Assembly: GCA_011037195.1 (NCBI GenBank)
Contig: JAAEAF010014810.1
Coordinates: forward strand, 32,510-96,509
Direction of reading: 5' to 3'
Source of the DNA: Triatoma infestans
Lineage: Eukaryota > Arthropoda > Insecta > Hemiptera > Reduviidae
Length of the DNA stretch: 64,000 nt
Shown: positions 31,317 to 43,195 of the stretch, piece by piece
Position numbering within the stretch: the first letter of the stretch is position 1
Layout of the letters: every line of letters begins with the position of its first letter
Position numbers and translations under genes: made by a program
The notes under the pieces: model-generated
Told to the model about the DNA's origin: nothing
Database searches by the model: none
What the model saw: the letters and a program-made list of their open reading frames with translations, nothing else

Positions 31317-34018
31317 TATAAATCATATTCCCTATAACTTATCTAGCTCCGTACACAAAAAATTCGAAAAATATTGCTTAATTGAAGTTGTTAATGGCTG
31401 AAGAGGTGCAATCGGCACTGTTGATTTTGTATTTTATTTAGTGTTTGGAATTAATATGAATACAATGTGTCGTAAAGTATATTTGCATTTCGCCTCGGCC
31501 CACGACCTGATTAGTTGTGGGCAAAGCCAGCCTAACAAATAAGCTGTTATAAATTTGATTTTATTTATTGCAGGTGATTCAATCTAAACTTTGTTATGCG
31601 GAAAATTTAATGTCATTTTGTATGCAAATTAATGATTATTTTAAAATGAAAAACGAAATAAAAATCACCATTGACCAGTTTAATTACCGTGATTTTGATA
31701 ATGAAGCTGATTTTATTGCATTCCAAAAATTTTAACAGAAATTAAGTAATATAATAGTCGTAACTCGTAAGTGATCATCACATTTGGTTTCAGCAAAATG
31801 AAATCAGAAGTACCAATTGTCTGTCTATATGCCATTTTTTCGTATGCGAATTTCTTTAAACTTGGTGTATTTAAAACCTTCGAAAAAGGTTTTCAGAAGC
31901 TTGTATTATTTAAACATTTGTTGAAAACGTATAGCAAATGATGACGTAACTTTATCATCTAAAGTAGTGGTGGTCATTGCCTCCTCATCCCAAATTCTCC
32001 TCGCGTAATTTCCAATATCCATCTCACGTAACTGGTGTCCATGCTCCCTCCAGATTTCCGCAATTGTACACTTTTGTTGCATTCTTTCCGGCCTCTTTAG
32101 CTAGAAGTCTAAAGCGGACTCCTTTACAACTAAATTGGCCCTGCGCTACTTCTCATCCTCCAGTTCCCATTCTCTTATATATAGGTCTATAAGTGGTTCT
32201 AAGTAGTTTGTATTTCCTAAATGTTTTAACAGCTTTTTGTTTTTGGCTGGTAGAATCAAGTTTTTCAGCGTTAATGAACATATAGTTATCAGCATTGATG
32301 AACAACTATGTTTGGTACATAAAAACCATTAGTTCTGTTTTTGAGAGACGTTCTAACTTCAGCACTTTCTAACCAGTAGCCGAATATCACTTTCGCTCCA
32401 TGGCATTGTAGTCATCATTTATCATCTACTCTTCATTTGTGAGTTCTTCCCTCCTCCTGTCACCATTTTATCTTCATAATCTTTACTATATTTCATTATA
32501 CAAACGTACTAATCTATAATAAAACTGTCGACAAGTTCTTAATTAAGTTCATAAATAAATTTGTTTTGGTTTCTACTAATTATAAATAAAAAACAAAAAC
32601 AAAAAAAGAACGATTACGAAGTAGAGCAGGGGAAAATTGATTCCTAAAATTTCCATTAAACGAGATTATTTATTTTTAATTGTTTTCCTTATTTTTTTAA
32701 AGAAAAAAAAAGTAAACAAATAAGGATAGTAAGAGGTTTAATTCTAGTTTTAGTAGTAAATATCCTTATTAGCCAAGTGGTAATTAGATTATTTATACGG
32801 ATGGGTTGTTTAGCAATTTTCTTAATCAGAAATTACCGTCCAGGATTCAATGCAGTATGTAGATTCGGTTAACTATACATGTTGCTTAATCCAAACCTCT
32901 TTCATTTGTAAATCTTCATGCATTCATTTTTTAAGTTTTTTTGTTTATTATTTTCTTTTTTATTGCAGACAAGTGGAATTTCTTCTTTCTTTGAAATTAT
33001 TTATTGTAGAAATTAAACAACAACAAAAAACAGTCTTTACCTCAACCACAAAATACTCACCCTGTAGTATTCAGGATTATATTTTATAGTTTCCTTTTAT
33101 GGAAAGAATTTTGTTTGATTGACTGATTACTTTGCTCTTTGTGTTTATTTATTTAAAAGCGCAAGCGCAATAAAGGTCGTGTTTACTGGGAATGTTTAAC
33201 AGTAATACTATCTTATGTAAATATAACGGTATAAAATACATTGTGTAAAAGTAACATGTATTTACTTGCTAAATAATGTGCCACATATCTTCTTAGTAGA
33301 TATATTTACATCTAGTAAATACAATGTTAAGTGTTAACTTGTTTGTTAAATCTTCCAACACTAACACAACTAGTAAGACATACACACACTTGTAAGTTGT
33401 TATAATATCTGTGCACCAAAAATAAACGCACATAAATTTTCTAACTAATCTTGACTAAAACTAATTTTTCTTTTTCTCTCTTTTATTAAACTTTTAAGCT
33501 CAAGTAATTTTTTTTTTTTTAATCAAATTATTCATCTTGCAAAATTCATTATGTTTTGAATAACACATGAATTTATATTTTATTCATGAAGTTAGAGAAA
33601 TTAATTAAACAAAAATAAATTAAACTTAACTGACAATTTCGAAAGATATATGGATAGTGTTTATTTCATGCTCTTGGTTTTCTATGTTTGCTCATGAATT
33701 TATTATTATTTCATTTATGAAGAAACAGAGTGACATTAGCAAAAAAACTCCAGCACATGAAAGCGGTTCGGATTCAATTCTCGTAGGTTCAAAGAATAAA
33801 AATAAAAATAGGGATTGACTCAACATCGTCAGTTGTGGAGAACTATAGTAAGTGGCGATGCTGTTAGTGTATGCCAGAACGAAATGGCGATAGAACTCTA
33901 GGCGTACTTGACATCCTCTTTCAAATAACACTGATGTGTGCCAGCAAGGATTTTTTTTTTTTTTTAATGTTTTAAGTTTTGTTTAGAAATTTATGATCTA
34001 TATAATTACATTTACATT
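31317..34018. other. No recognised gene; one diverged SINE-like segment near 33715-33960
   Basis: The block around 33740-33960 contains CGGTTCGGATTCAATTCTCG, reminiscent of a B box, and GGGATTGACTCAACATCG, but the order and spacing are poor. The remaining sequence is AT-rich without domains. The frame at 31977-32192 is GC-balanced but unassigned. Confidence 0.4.
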
Positions 34019-34518
34019 AAGTTAATAGATGACCATGACGCATCTTGATATTGAGGGATAGAAAGAGGAAACCAGCAAGGGACCATCCAATGATGGCAAG
34101 GGATGCTAGTACTCTGATCAGTCCCGAAAGAAATCACGGGGTCTGCAGCAATTCAGAGATCTTAGTGAATTTCTAGAATAGTCGTAGTGGCAAGAGACTG
34201 TTTACAAGATAAACGTTACGTCTGAACAGTCCCGTTGTATGGAGGTTTGGTTGAACATCTCCTGTCAGCAAGTCCAGTAAATTCACATAAGTTTGAGCGT
34301 GGCAATCAATATTCATAAGTCAGTCTTTTCAGTTCTTAAGGTCAATTTAGATCGTTCTTCAGATTGAGAGATCAATAGAAAAGTTTACAAGTCATTACTT
34401 GTCTCTTAAACCTTTTGTATATAGATTCCATGTGAGTTGTTCCAGCTCACTAGATCTGTAACAGTAAGGACTTGCTTTACAAGGAAGACTAGAACCTCGT
34501 ATTTTTGGTGGATTTATT

Positions 34519-34655
34519 TTAATTTGCCGGTTTTTGCCCGCGGTTGTATCTGTAACTTGTTTGAGGCTGTGTATCTAATGTATACATTGTGAATATTATG
34601 GGGCTAAGTATATCGCCTTGTGATACTCCCACATCTACTGGCAAGAAAAAAGAGA
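34519..34655 (-). mobile_element. LINE reverse transcriptase fragment
   Basis: Minus-strand translation contains FFLPVDVGVSQGDILSPIIF then TMYTLDTQ. The G(V)xQGxxLSPxxF motif is the conserved palm-region block of non-LTR reverse transcriptases. The YADD block that should follow is absent, and the frame runs into unrelated sequence. It is a very short relic. Confidence 0.6.
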
Positions 34656-34789
34656 ATGCTATGTGGCTAATGATGTTAATGAAGAACATTTTTTTTTTTT
34701 TGAACAAGAAATGTTTAGACAAGGCTGAAAGGAAAGTACAAGCTATTACGTAGCTTATAAAAAAATAAAAATAAAAAAAAATCATTTAA

Positions 34790-35870
34790 ATTTTTCTTTA
34801 TTTAAATAATAATTTTATATATATATATTTTTTCTATTTTTTTCATTATTACAAACGAAAAAAATAATACCTCAGATATTTAAAAAATACTTACAGTACT
34901 AAAAGAATAAGGAAAAAAAAAAGTAATTATCCGTCTGTTTCTTTTATACAATAAATGCATTCGGTACTCAATTGTTTTGTGAACTTAACAATTTAAAATA
35001 AAAAAATAATAATTATAAATACCACTACAAAACGTTAAAGCTTAGTCAAAAATCTATTTAATGATATTTATATAAATAAATATAACTTATATATTTTTTT
35101 TTTTTATAAAAAAGAAATGTATAATACATAAAAAAAAAAAGAAACAAAAAAGATAATAGTAATAATAAAATTGTACATTATGGAGAAAAATAATAAAGAA
35201 CAATAAAAATATATGTCATGTAGTATAATATAAGTTTTATATATTTATATAAATAATTTAATGATTGTCTTTTTTTTTTTACACATTCTCAAAATTAAAA
35301 TTAAAATAGAATCAAAACTTAAAAAATTGAAATAATCAAATTTTGAGCACATTTATTATTTAAAAGAAAATAATAATATAATATGGAACAAAAATAAAAA
35401 AAAACTAATAAAAGAATAACAAAATAATATTTAATCCATTACATTATAGTTACATTGTTTTTTTTAATTTATATTATTTTACATAAATCTAAAACGTCAA
35501 CTAACATAAATCTAAAAATTAAACAACAATATTACATTAAAAGAATTTACATAAGAAAGTAATATTTGATTTTTTTATTTATTTTTTTTTTCTATTAGCG
35601 ACAAGAAATCTTAATTACATGATCTATGTTTATTATAGTTTAATAATGTAACTAACACGGAATTTAAAAAAGAAAAAAAAATTACAACATTGTTAGCAGC
35701 ATTACAGTTTACAGTTTAAAGTGTTATAAAAGATTTTCATGAGTTACTGAGCGAAAGTAAGTTAAATTAGTCTGATTTTTTAATTTATGTAATTATCAAT
35801 TTACATTTCAAATTTCCTCTTTGTTCAACAAATTATGGGATAATTTGTTTTTATTATAATAAACATTTAT
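34790..35870. other. AT-only low-complexity DNA
   Basis: Over a kilobase of almost pure A+T with many homopolymer runs. There are no frames of note and no repeat termini. It immediately precedes the fold-back element. Confidence 0.7.
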
Positions 35871-37202
35871 AGGGTGTCCCATTTAAACGGGCCACTTTTG
35901 AATTAACTCTTAAACGAAGCAAGATATCTAAAAAGTGTACATAACGTTTGTTGAAGTATTTTCGGTCTACTTTATGATAGTGTTAGCGTTTTTTGATTAC
36001 ATTGCCGCCTTACACCTTAAATAGGTGGTTGAATGTGGCGATTTCCTTTTGACCCCCACTTTTTACTACTGTAATGAAAACTATTAAAAAAAAATGAAGG
36101 AAAATACCGTTAATTTCACTTCAATATTTTAAACCGTTGCCGAGATATTCAACCATAAAGATTCAGTTTTCTTCTTCTTTTCCTATTTTTCTGTTTCGTA
36201 AACTAAAATTAAATGGGGATTTTCTTATTAATTCCGAATAAATAAGAGAGTTCTTAAATGCTGTTAAAACTTAAAAAGCTATGGCAAATCCATAAGGGAC
36301 TTATAAATCAGGTAAAACATCATTAAAACAAAACAATTTTCTAGTTTATTTACAAAAATTGATAAAAAAATATTCCCTATTCATTCAAACTCGACTCTAA
36401 ACGTCACAAGCGCAGTCGCTGCCAAACATATGACGTTGCTAATTGTATCATGTCTACCGGAATAGCTAAGTAGGTTTGGATTAAGTCTTCTTTAGGTGCT
36501 TCTGGAGTTGTTGGTTTCTTGGTATAAATCTTTTCTTTGAGATATCCAAAAGAAAAAAAATCAAGAGGCTGAAATCTGGCGATCTAGAAGGCCAGCTTAC
36601 CAGATAAGAGAAGTCTTAATCCAAACCTACTTAGCAATTCCGGCAGAAATGATACAATTGGCAACTTCATTATGTTGGGCAGCGATTGCGCTTGTGCCGT
36701 TTAAGTTGTGCAAGTCATTTTGAATAAATAGAAAATATTTTTTTATCAACTTTTCTAAATAAACTGGAAAATTGTTTTGTTTTAATGATGTTTTAGCTGA
36801 TTTTCAAGTCCCTTATGATTTTAGAATAGCTTTTAAGTTTTAACAGCATTTGAGAAATTTATAAAAAAAATCGCTTTTAATTTTAGTTTATGAAACGAAA
36901 AATAGGGGAAAAAAACGACGGAAATTGAATATTTATGGTTGAATATCTCGGTAATGGTTTAAAACATTGAAGTGAAATTATCGGCATTTTTTTAATAGTT
37001 TTTAATACAGTAGTAAAAAGTGGGGGGTCAAAAGGAAATCGTTACATTCAACCACCTATTTAAGGCGGCAATAAAATCAAAAAACATTAACACCATCATA
37101 AACTAAAGCGAAAATACTTCAACAAACGTTATGTTCACTTTTTAGATATCTTCCTTCGTTTAAGAGTTATTTCAAAAGTGGCCCGTTTAAATAGGACACC
37201 CT
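35871..37202. mobile_element. Fold-back DNA transposon with about 600-bp inverted arms
   Basis: The left end AGGGTGTCCCATTTAAACGG and right end (reverse complement AGGGTGTCCTATTTAAACGG) open two arms, 35871-36490 and 36610-37202. They are reverse complements throughout with scattered substitutions and small gaps. The loop of about 119 bp, together with the left arm, encodes the C-terminus of a transposase on the minus strand. The GGGTGTCCC end and the WPxRSPD motif match a widespread insect DNA transposon family in the IS630-Tc1-mariner superfamily. The element seems to have arisen by inverted duplication of its 3' end with loss of everything else. Confidence 0.85.
36404..36598 (-). pseudogene. 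Transposase C-terminal fragment inside fold-back element
   Basis: Minus-strand reading gives WPSRSPDFSLLIFFLLGYLK, then EKIYTKKPTTPEAPKEDLIQ, and ends VWQRLRL at a stop at 36404. Family members read WPxRSPDLTPLDFFLWG, so the third catalytic acid region (DFF) is altered to IFF here. A second, mutated copy of the last part lies in the right arm on the plus strand. It is non-functional. Confidence 0.75.
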
Positions 37203-37716
37203 GCATATAATCTAAAAAAAAAAAAAAATTATATTACTTCAGTTCTCATAAATATTTTTGAATAAATAAATAATTAAAAAAATAATTAAATAATATCATT
37301 AAAAAATACATTTATTTTATATATATATATTTTTTCAAATTATTTTTAAGTCTAAAAATCTAAAATAATGACTATAAATTAACAGACTGATTAATTTAAA
37401 AAATAATAATAATAATTAGAGAGAAATTTGTACATAATGCTAGTCGTATTTTTTTTTTTAAATTATGTTTATACAAATCACTAATAGAATGTTTTTAAAA
37501 AAAGGAATTTGCTTTACTTTTAAAACTAGCATTATTGCTGTTCTTCATTTTCCAAAAAAGGAAAATAATTACCCTTGCCTTTGTAATCAGAAAAGTTCGG
37601 TTACAACCTGATACAAGAAAACCAAAACAAACAAATGTGAAAATTAATTCTCCATGAATGGAGATTTTTAATTTTTTAAATTTTATTTTAGTGATAAATA
37701 TATTTAGATATTTTCT
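37203..37716. other. AT-rich 3' flank of the secreted-protein gene
   Basis: This probably includes the 3' UTR of the minus-strand gene, with further AATAAA-type signals (for example 37682-37687 on the plus strand as TTTATT). No other gene is visible. Confidence 0.5.
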
Positions 37717-37722
37717 TTTATT
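37717..37722 (-). terminator. Candidate polyadenylation signal AATAAA
   Basis: AATAAA on the minus strand lies 11 bp past the stop codon of the secreted-protein gene. A second candidate lies at 37682-37687. In such AT-rich DNA the hexamer is common, so use of this particular site is uncertain. Confidence 0.35.
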
Positions 37723-37733
37723 TTAATACATAA

Positions 37734-38429
37734 TTATTCTTTAACCCTGTGTACACTATTCGTTCGTCTGTTCTTGCTCTCAATGATGTAGAGTGCATGT
37801 GGTTTACCATTTCCGGCAAAATATTTTTGAAATGGTTGTTTTGAAGATTTTTTCGGTTTATAATAGCTTACCCTTCTGTATGGTTCATCACCAACCCATA
37901 GTGTTGGTTTAAACACTTGATTAGTTGCATCATCTTTAGCTTTTCCACTGGTTTTCCTGGCGGCCATTTTCTTTACAATTGGTAAATTCCAATGATAAAT
38001 CTTGCCCGGTTTACCATTTGATTTAAAATCTACCGGAATACGATTAACATTATGCGCTTTCAGATGTACACCTTTTGCAGTTTCACCATCATAATAATAT
38101 GGATTTGGTGGTAATTTGATCACATACATATGTGAATCACCTGAATGTGATTTCCTTGATTGGCTGGCCAAACGTTTGCGGTGATGATTGCCAGGATTCT
38201 TCATTCTAGTCATACCTATATGTCTGAGTACATCGCTTGTGGATTTTCTCTTTTTGGGTGACTCAATTCGTACTGGCAATATTTTCGCTTCAGTATCTAA
38301 TATGGATTCTTCGTTATTTTTCGTCAAAGTTTTATCACTGTGCGTTTGTGGTTGATCTTTTTTCAAAACAGCACATGTTGCCAAAACTGCCATCAGTAGC
38401 GCCAGAAATAATGTCCTGTGTACCTCCAT
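37734..38429 (-). CDS. Basic secreted protein, 231 residues, function unknown
   Basis: This is the only frame in the window that looks like a host gene. Residues 1-20 are a signal peptide: hydrophobic FLALLMAVLATCA with a likely cut after Ala20. The mature chain is lysine/arginine-rich and has no cysteine. It carries dibasic clusters KKRK (59-62) and HRKR (83-86), possible proprotein-convertase sites. A tyrosine-rich block YVIKLPPNPYYY is at 102-113, with IYHWNLP at 144-150 and NGKP at 138-141 and again at 207-210. The latter half, beginning at the tyrosine block, looks like a folded or conserved region. The start is chosen because the ATG is followed at once by the signal sequence and is preceded by a splice acceptor. 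I do not recognise the family. A cuticle-associated or extracellular-matrix role, or a peptide precursor, would be guesses. Confidence 0.8.
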   Translation of the reverse strand: MEVHRTLFLALLMAVLATCAVLKKDQPQTHSDKTLTKNNEESILDTEAKILPVRIESPKKRKSTSDVLRHIGMTRMKNPGNHHRKRLASQSRKSHSGDSHMYVIKLPPNPYYYDGETAKGVHLKAHNVNRIPVDFKSNGKPGKIYHWNLPIVKKMAARKTSGKAKDDATNQVFKPTLWVGDEPYRRVSYYKPKKSSKQPFQKYFAGNGKPHALYIIESKNRRTNSVHRVKE

Positions 38430-38430
38430 T

Positions 38431-38450
38431 CTGTAACAAAGAAATCATAA
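38431..38450 (-). promoter_or_regulatory. 3' splice site just upstream of the start codon
   Basis: On the minus strand, GATTTCTTTGTTACAG lies one base before the ATG at 38429. A pyrimidine-rich tract ending in CAG is a good acceptor, so the coding exon probably follows a 5' non-coding exon at higher coordinates that I cannot locate. Confidence 0.55.
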
Positions 38451-39570
38451 TTATTATTGTTGGTAATGAATAGATAAATGTCTATGGAATAGCAGCTTTC
38501 AGTTTAGGGTATTTTTATCAAACAATATATTGTTTCTGTAAATAAAATCGTATTCTATACGAAAACTAAATGAATTTTTGGAAAGAATAAATCATTTAGA
38601 GATTTATTAAGATCATACCAAGCAATCAAGTTTAGGAAAGGACAAAATATTTTAACAGCCTCACAGAAATATTATCAGCATCTTTATCCTTTTATTAATT
38701 ATTGACGATTTCTTGTATAGGATGGCATCTACCAAATATTTACAATTTTGATATTACCGACCATGACAACAAAATACGAGTAATAAGCGCTACCTCATTT
38801 TAAAATATTTTCATAGTCAAACAATAATTGTAAACATTATCTACGATATATATTATTATGAATTATCTCTCTATAATTTTATTCGTTACGCTGCTGTTTT
38901 TTTTTTTTTTTTTAAGAGTATTGTAATAGTAGAAATGTAGCAGAAACTTTTCTTTAAGATTAAGATACTGAAATACACTCGTATATTCACTATTTTGTCA
39001 TCATTAGAATACAGACAAATGAATAGAAAAATTAACATAATTCATTGAAAAAAAATGATGTATTAATTAGGACAACTATAAAAAACAATAAAACACATTT
39101 TGCGGGGTTAAATCTATTTTGAAACTCTCGAAAAATAAATGTACATCATTTTTTTCCTAATTCGAAGATAAAATTAAGATTTTCTTTATTCAATTTTGAA
39201 AAACAATCACTTATATGCCTTGACATCGTCACAAGTTATCAACAATTGAGTTTTCTTCGGGGCACAGTTTTGTGTATCCCTTACGTCTACAAGTGTTCTA
39301 AATCTAAAAAAAAAAAAACTGGTTTGTGAGAAAGCATATCTACACAAATGAAAAAAATCTGAGAAAGTTTTAAACTTGATATTCCATTAATAATGTTAAT
39401 GTGATTAAAATACGTATTTTGCTAAAAAATTCCGAATTGAAACTAGGTATTCGAATTATTCATATAATGAATCTTTATTAGGGTTTGGTAGATCCCCCCC
39501 CCCATTTTTACTTTTTATAATTGACAGGAACTAAATATTTAATGAGAATTCCAAATTTGAAGATTTTAAG
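38451..39570. other. Intron or 5' flank of the secreted-protein gene; nothing else recognised
   Basis: AT-rich, with family-A-like scraps near 39340-39550 (AAACTTGATATTCCATTAAT). It should contain the intron of the gene at 37734-38429 if the acceptor is used. Confidence 0.4.
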
Positions 39571-39576
39571 AAATTT

Positions 39577-39800
39577 TAGCTAAGTGGTTAGCGTACTGTA
39601 CTCCCACGCGGAGATCCCGGGTTCGAGTCCAGCTATGCTGCCCTTAGATTTTTTTTCTTCCTAGGAGCCTCTACAGCTCACTGTCCGATGATGGACACCA
39701 GAGATGTCTATGACGAGAGAATACTCTGTCCTGAGGCCGGTAGTGCACTGAGAAGGCTTCGGAAGCCAGTGACCATGTTGGTGCGCCTTAAACTTGTTGA
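39577..39800 (+). mobile_element. tRNA-derived SINE (SINE-1)
   Basis: TAGCTAAGTGGTTAGCG is the A box (39577-39593) and GGGTTCGAGTCC the B box (about 39619-39630). The body CTTCCTAGGAGCCTCTACAG, CACTGTCCGATGATGGACACC, GTAGTGCACTGAGAAGGCTT, AGTGACCATGTTGGTGCGCC is complete. There is no long A tail. The first bases of the head are lost in the AT-rich flank. Confidence 0.8.
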
Positions 39801-40699
39801 ATTGTAAGCAAAATATTGTTTGAATACGAAATTTTTCGGGAAAAATGGCTTTTCCTAAGATACTGATCAATAACTCACACGACTTTCTCTTACTGCAGAC
39901 AAATTAAAACTTGGATATTTTTACTTATCCCTAACATAAATACAGAGATCGTAAGCGTACATGTATCTCCTCAAAACATGTAATAGTTCAAGTGATCAGA
40001 GAGTGAGAAGAGAATGCAATAAAATTGAACAAACCTACGCAACATTTGAAATTTAACGACAAATTTCCTCCAGAATGCCCCTTAAATCACTTTTTTCCAG
40101 AAAATGATTCAAATAAAAATGATATGTATTTAAAGAAAATCCGTATTATTTTGCTTCTTGATTTAGAATAAGTTTAAGAAAACTAAAACAAAAGAAAACC
40201 TTTATAAATTTAATAAATTTTATTCGTTATTCCAATAAGTTCAAATAATGCCTATCACTATTTATTTCAAAGAATAATCATACATATCTACTGACAGACA
40301 ATGTTATAAAATCAAACATTTGGATAAAAGGCAACTTTATTATTGGCAATTATGCTGGTATGTAAGGGGAGGCTATAAAATGATTTTTCACTGAGCACAT
40401 TAAAGTCTGATTAAGTTCTTTCTCTCTCTCTCCATCTCATTTTGCACTCAGCCTCATTTAATAAGTATTTCTATGGATGTTGATCTCAATTACAGTGTAG
40501 GCTAGCACGTATTATGTCTGCAGCTGCTTTGTTTCATAATTTACAATACATTTTTCATCTCTTAATGCTTGCGGGATAGATTTAGCAACTGGTTTCTCTT
40601 TCTGTTAGTAGAAAGGTCACGTAAACATTTTAAACGTATTGCTGATCTCAACAAAAACAAAACAATACTTTCTCTTACTAGGAGTAAGAGAAAGTAAAA

Positions 40700-41420
40700 A
40701 AAGAATAAGAATCTTCAAAATCTTTAATAATCCTTAAGTAAGTAATATAAAGCAATAAAAAAGGCAATTTTTCAGGGAATTGCTTCTCTCCATGAATATT
40801 CCAGATTTAAAGAAACTCTTATTAGAGCTAATTATGGGAAAATCTGAAAAACTAAAAAAAGCAACAAATAATAAGGTGAGACTTCCTTTCAGTTAATAGA
40901 TCAATAACATCTTCATTCCCCAGATTCCCTAGGATGGTACTAAACGGAAAATAAATTTTCTGCGATATATTGTTTGTGATTTGAGAAAATCGCAAATGTT
41001 GAATAACTAAATCTATTTTCAAAAATTTTGACAAATTTTCTAAAATAATTGGAATTTTCACTGAACATTTAGATTGATTTAATATCAGTGATATTTAGCA
41101 TTATTCCATGTTGAATGAAAATCGTTTGTACCGTTGTTGAGGAAATTCCTGATAAATACTAATCAGAAAATTCGTCTTCCGGTTAAAACTTGGAATTCTA
41201 ACCATGTATTATGTACATGTAAGAGTGTTAGCATATGACTCCCCCATGTTGCAGGAAAACTTAACATTATCGCTCTCGCAAAAAACTCCAAAAAGCAATT
41301 ATTCTGGACTAATGTTTCAAATAGAAAGTCTATATATGGATGTTGTTAGTTTGCTAAGTTAAAGAAAATCATTGGAACCATTTTCGAGAAGAACGTAGGA
41401 AATTAACACCAAAAAAAACG
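40700..41420 (+). repeat. Repeat family A 3' parts, rearranged
   Basis: ACTTTCTCTTACTAGGAGTA at 40672 begins the region. Scraps include TTCCAGATTTAAAGAAACTC, TTCGTCTTCCGGTTAAAAC and CTATATATGGATGTTGTTAG. The blocks appear in mixed orientation, so this is probably several nested fragments. Confidence 0.4.
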
Positions 41421-41489
41421 GATTTTGACCAAATCTTTCGTATCGCGGGGACCGGATAACAGACTGTAGGATAAACAAAAAAATGACCT

Positions 41490-42131
41490 CGTTCAGAAAA
41501 GCAGGGAGAAACTTTTCTGGGTACCCAGACATGCGGCTATAGTGGATAATGTGAGGCCGGACAAGTTGGCTAAAGTGGGATTCTCACTTCCGTTTTATGG
41601 TCCCAAACTAGCAGTAGCTGTCACCATACAATTTTACAACAAGAAAGTCAAACAATGGAGGAATAGGGAGGATAGGGAGCAGCACTGGAGAGACATGCAA
41701 AGTTGTTTCCAGGCTGAAAGATTTATAAAAGGTGTAAGAGAGGGGGAACTTGAAGTATCTTCTTTCCCCGATTGGGATACAAAATTGTGAATCATAGAGG
41801 GTGTATTGATTGGACACAATATTAGGTAGCCGGTCACATTTTTTTACACAAAATAGGTAGAATGTCTTTCGGATCAGAACTGTGGACAAGGGAGTAAAGG
41901 AAACGATGTAAAACTACCGTTTCACTGGTATATTTGAGAGAGCAACTGTCTCAAGGAATGCTTGAGGTAGTTGGAGATCAAAGGTATCTTAAGATATTGT
42001 AGTCAGACCGGAGGGAAGGCTTCTTAGGTATGGTTTTTTTAAATTTTTTGTTAGTGAGGGAAAAATACCCACAATGACTTAGGTTCCACGCCTCCGGGCA
42101 CCCATGATTATTAATAATATTAATAATAATC
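41490..42131 (+). mobile_element. 5'-truncated LINE: RNase H domain end, 3' UTR and (AAT)n tail
   Basis: The frame from about 41515 reads LFWVPRHAAIVDNVRPDKLA then KVG. It aligns with the RNase H motif WVPGHxGIxGNExADxLAKxG found in I/R1-type LINEs, with several key residues changed (G to R, N-E to N-V). The frame continues QFYNKKVKQWRNREDREQHW and stops at 41788. A 340-bp non-coding part ends in ATTATTAATAATATTAATAA near 42110-42131. Altered catalytic positions and truncation make it dead. Confidence 0.75.
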
Positions 42132-42368
42132 CTTTCCTATTGTGATGCAATAATAATAACAAAACGGAATGTCAAATTTGGGCTTCCTGCGGATACTTCG
42201 TTGAGATATTTATCAAACACATTCTAACTACTCGCAAAAAAGCATTTTTAACAAGGTGATAAATAATATTTATTTCCATTGAATGTAAATTTAATGTTTT
42301 CTTGTCCATAAATAATCAAGTTCCGTGATTTTATCAGAGATCAGAGATATTTTCATTTTGTGGTCATC

Positions 42369-42398
42369 GACGGATTTCGGGCGTTCGCCCATCATCAG
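42369..42398 (-). ncRNA. Hammerhead-like core, family a, left arm
   Basis: On the minus strand: CTGATGA, stem II TGGGC-GAAC-GCCC (perfect), GAAAT, CCGTC. GAAAC has become GAAAT, so stem III is weakened. CATG / GATG flanks differ from the best copies. Confidence 0.5.
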
Positions 42399-42500
42399 CA
42401 TGTTTTTGTTGAACAGTGAAATAACTCAGTTGAGCTGGTGTATCAATTGTATTTGTTCTGTGCAAGTCTATGTTATATTACATTGTTCAACGAAAATATC

Positions 42501-42527
42501 CTGATGATGGGCGAACGCCCGAAACCG
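42501..42527 (+). ncRNA. Hammerhead-like core, family a, 3' part lost
   Basis: CTGATGA (42501-42507), perfect stem II (42508-42520), GAAAC (42521-42525). The cleavage-site GGTC and stem I strand are replaced by a T run, so it cannot self-cleave. Confidence 0.45.
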
Positions 42528-43059
42528 TTTTTTTTTTTTTTTTTTGTACAAAATCACTGAATTGTTGTGGTGGTTCCGCCGGCTGGAAAGCATCAGAGAT
42601 GATTCCGTGATAGCCTTTTAAAAACTTTGTTTTCTCGTTCAAAACTAGATTGGAAAAGAAACAAGAGTTTTTGATAAATATAAATATCTGAAACAAATAT
42701 TAAAGCAAAAATTATTCTATATTGATGTTTATATTACTCTAAAAAGATCCTTGGGGGGGGGGAGGGGGTACTTGATATATGATTCTAATTCTAACCGAGA
42801 CAGGAAGTAATAGAAGACAGAATGAAACCTTTATTCAAAAAGAGGATGGTGGGTTTTTATATGATCTCTTTTTTTTCCACTTTTTTTTTTGTTTAAACAC
42901 AAATAAACCATCTTATACTTGAATTTAATTTTGTCAAGTCTTTTTTTTTTTTAGTACTATTTTAGTTTCATAATTACTATTATGTTACTGGAACTTATCT
43001 TATTACATGGAATTTCTGGAGAGGTGATTTTCTTGTTATTTATTCTGTAAGAAGAAGTA

Positions 43060-43159
43060 TTGCGGTCGTGGTTAAAGGAAGTGGCAAATTTTGGAAACTG
43101 AGTTTTCAGCGGAAATACATGAGGTCCCCTGTGTACGATAAAATTGGGTTTTAGCGAAT

Positions 43160-43195
<36 letters not shown>

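Larger units (their letters stand above)
42341..42620. repeat. Palindromic ribozyme-bearing unit (family a) with poly-T expansion
   Basis: The left half holds a minus-strand core and the right half a plus-strand core. CTGTGCAAGTCTATGTTATA near the centre pairs imperfectly with its partner. Immediately after GAAACCG the right half is replaced by a run of 17 T. Then a third half-unit in left-arm orientation follows (TTGTTGTGGTGGTTCCGCC, GCATCAGAGATGATTCCGTG). It is a rearranged unit. Confidence 0.7.

Noticed and set aside
35871..37202. Reading the fold-back element as two separate MITEs in opposite orientation
   Set aside because: Complementarity spans both arms completely and the loop joins in frame to one arm's transposase end, which fits a single element better.
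37717..37722. Treating this AATAAA as the confirmed poly-A site of the secreted-protein gene
   Set aside because: AATAAA is frequent in this AT-rich DNA and the site lies only 11 bp past the stop. Listed only as a candidate.
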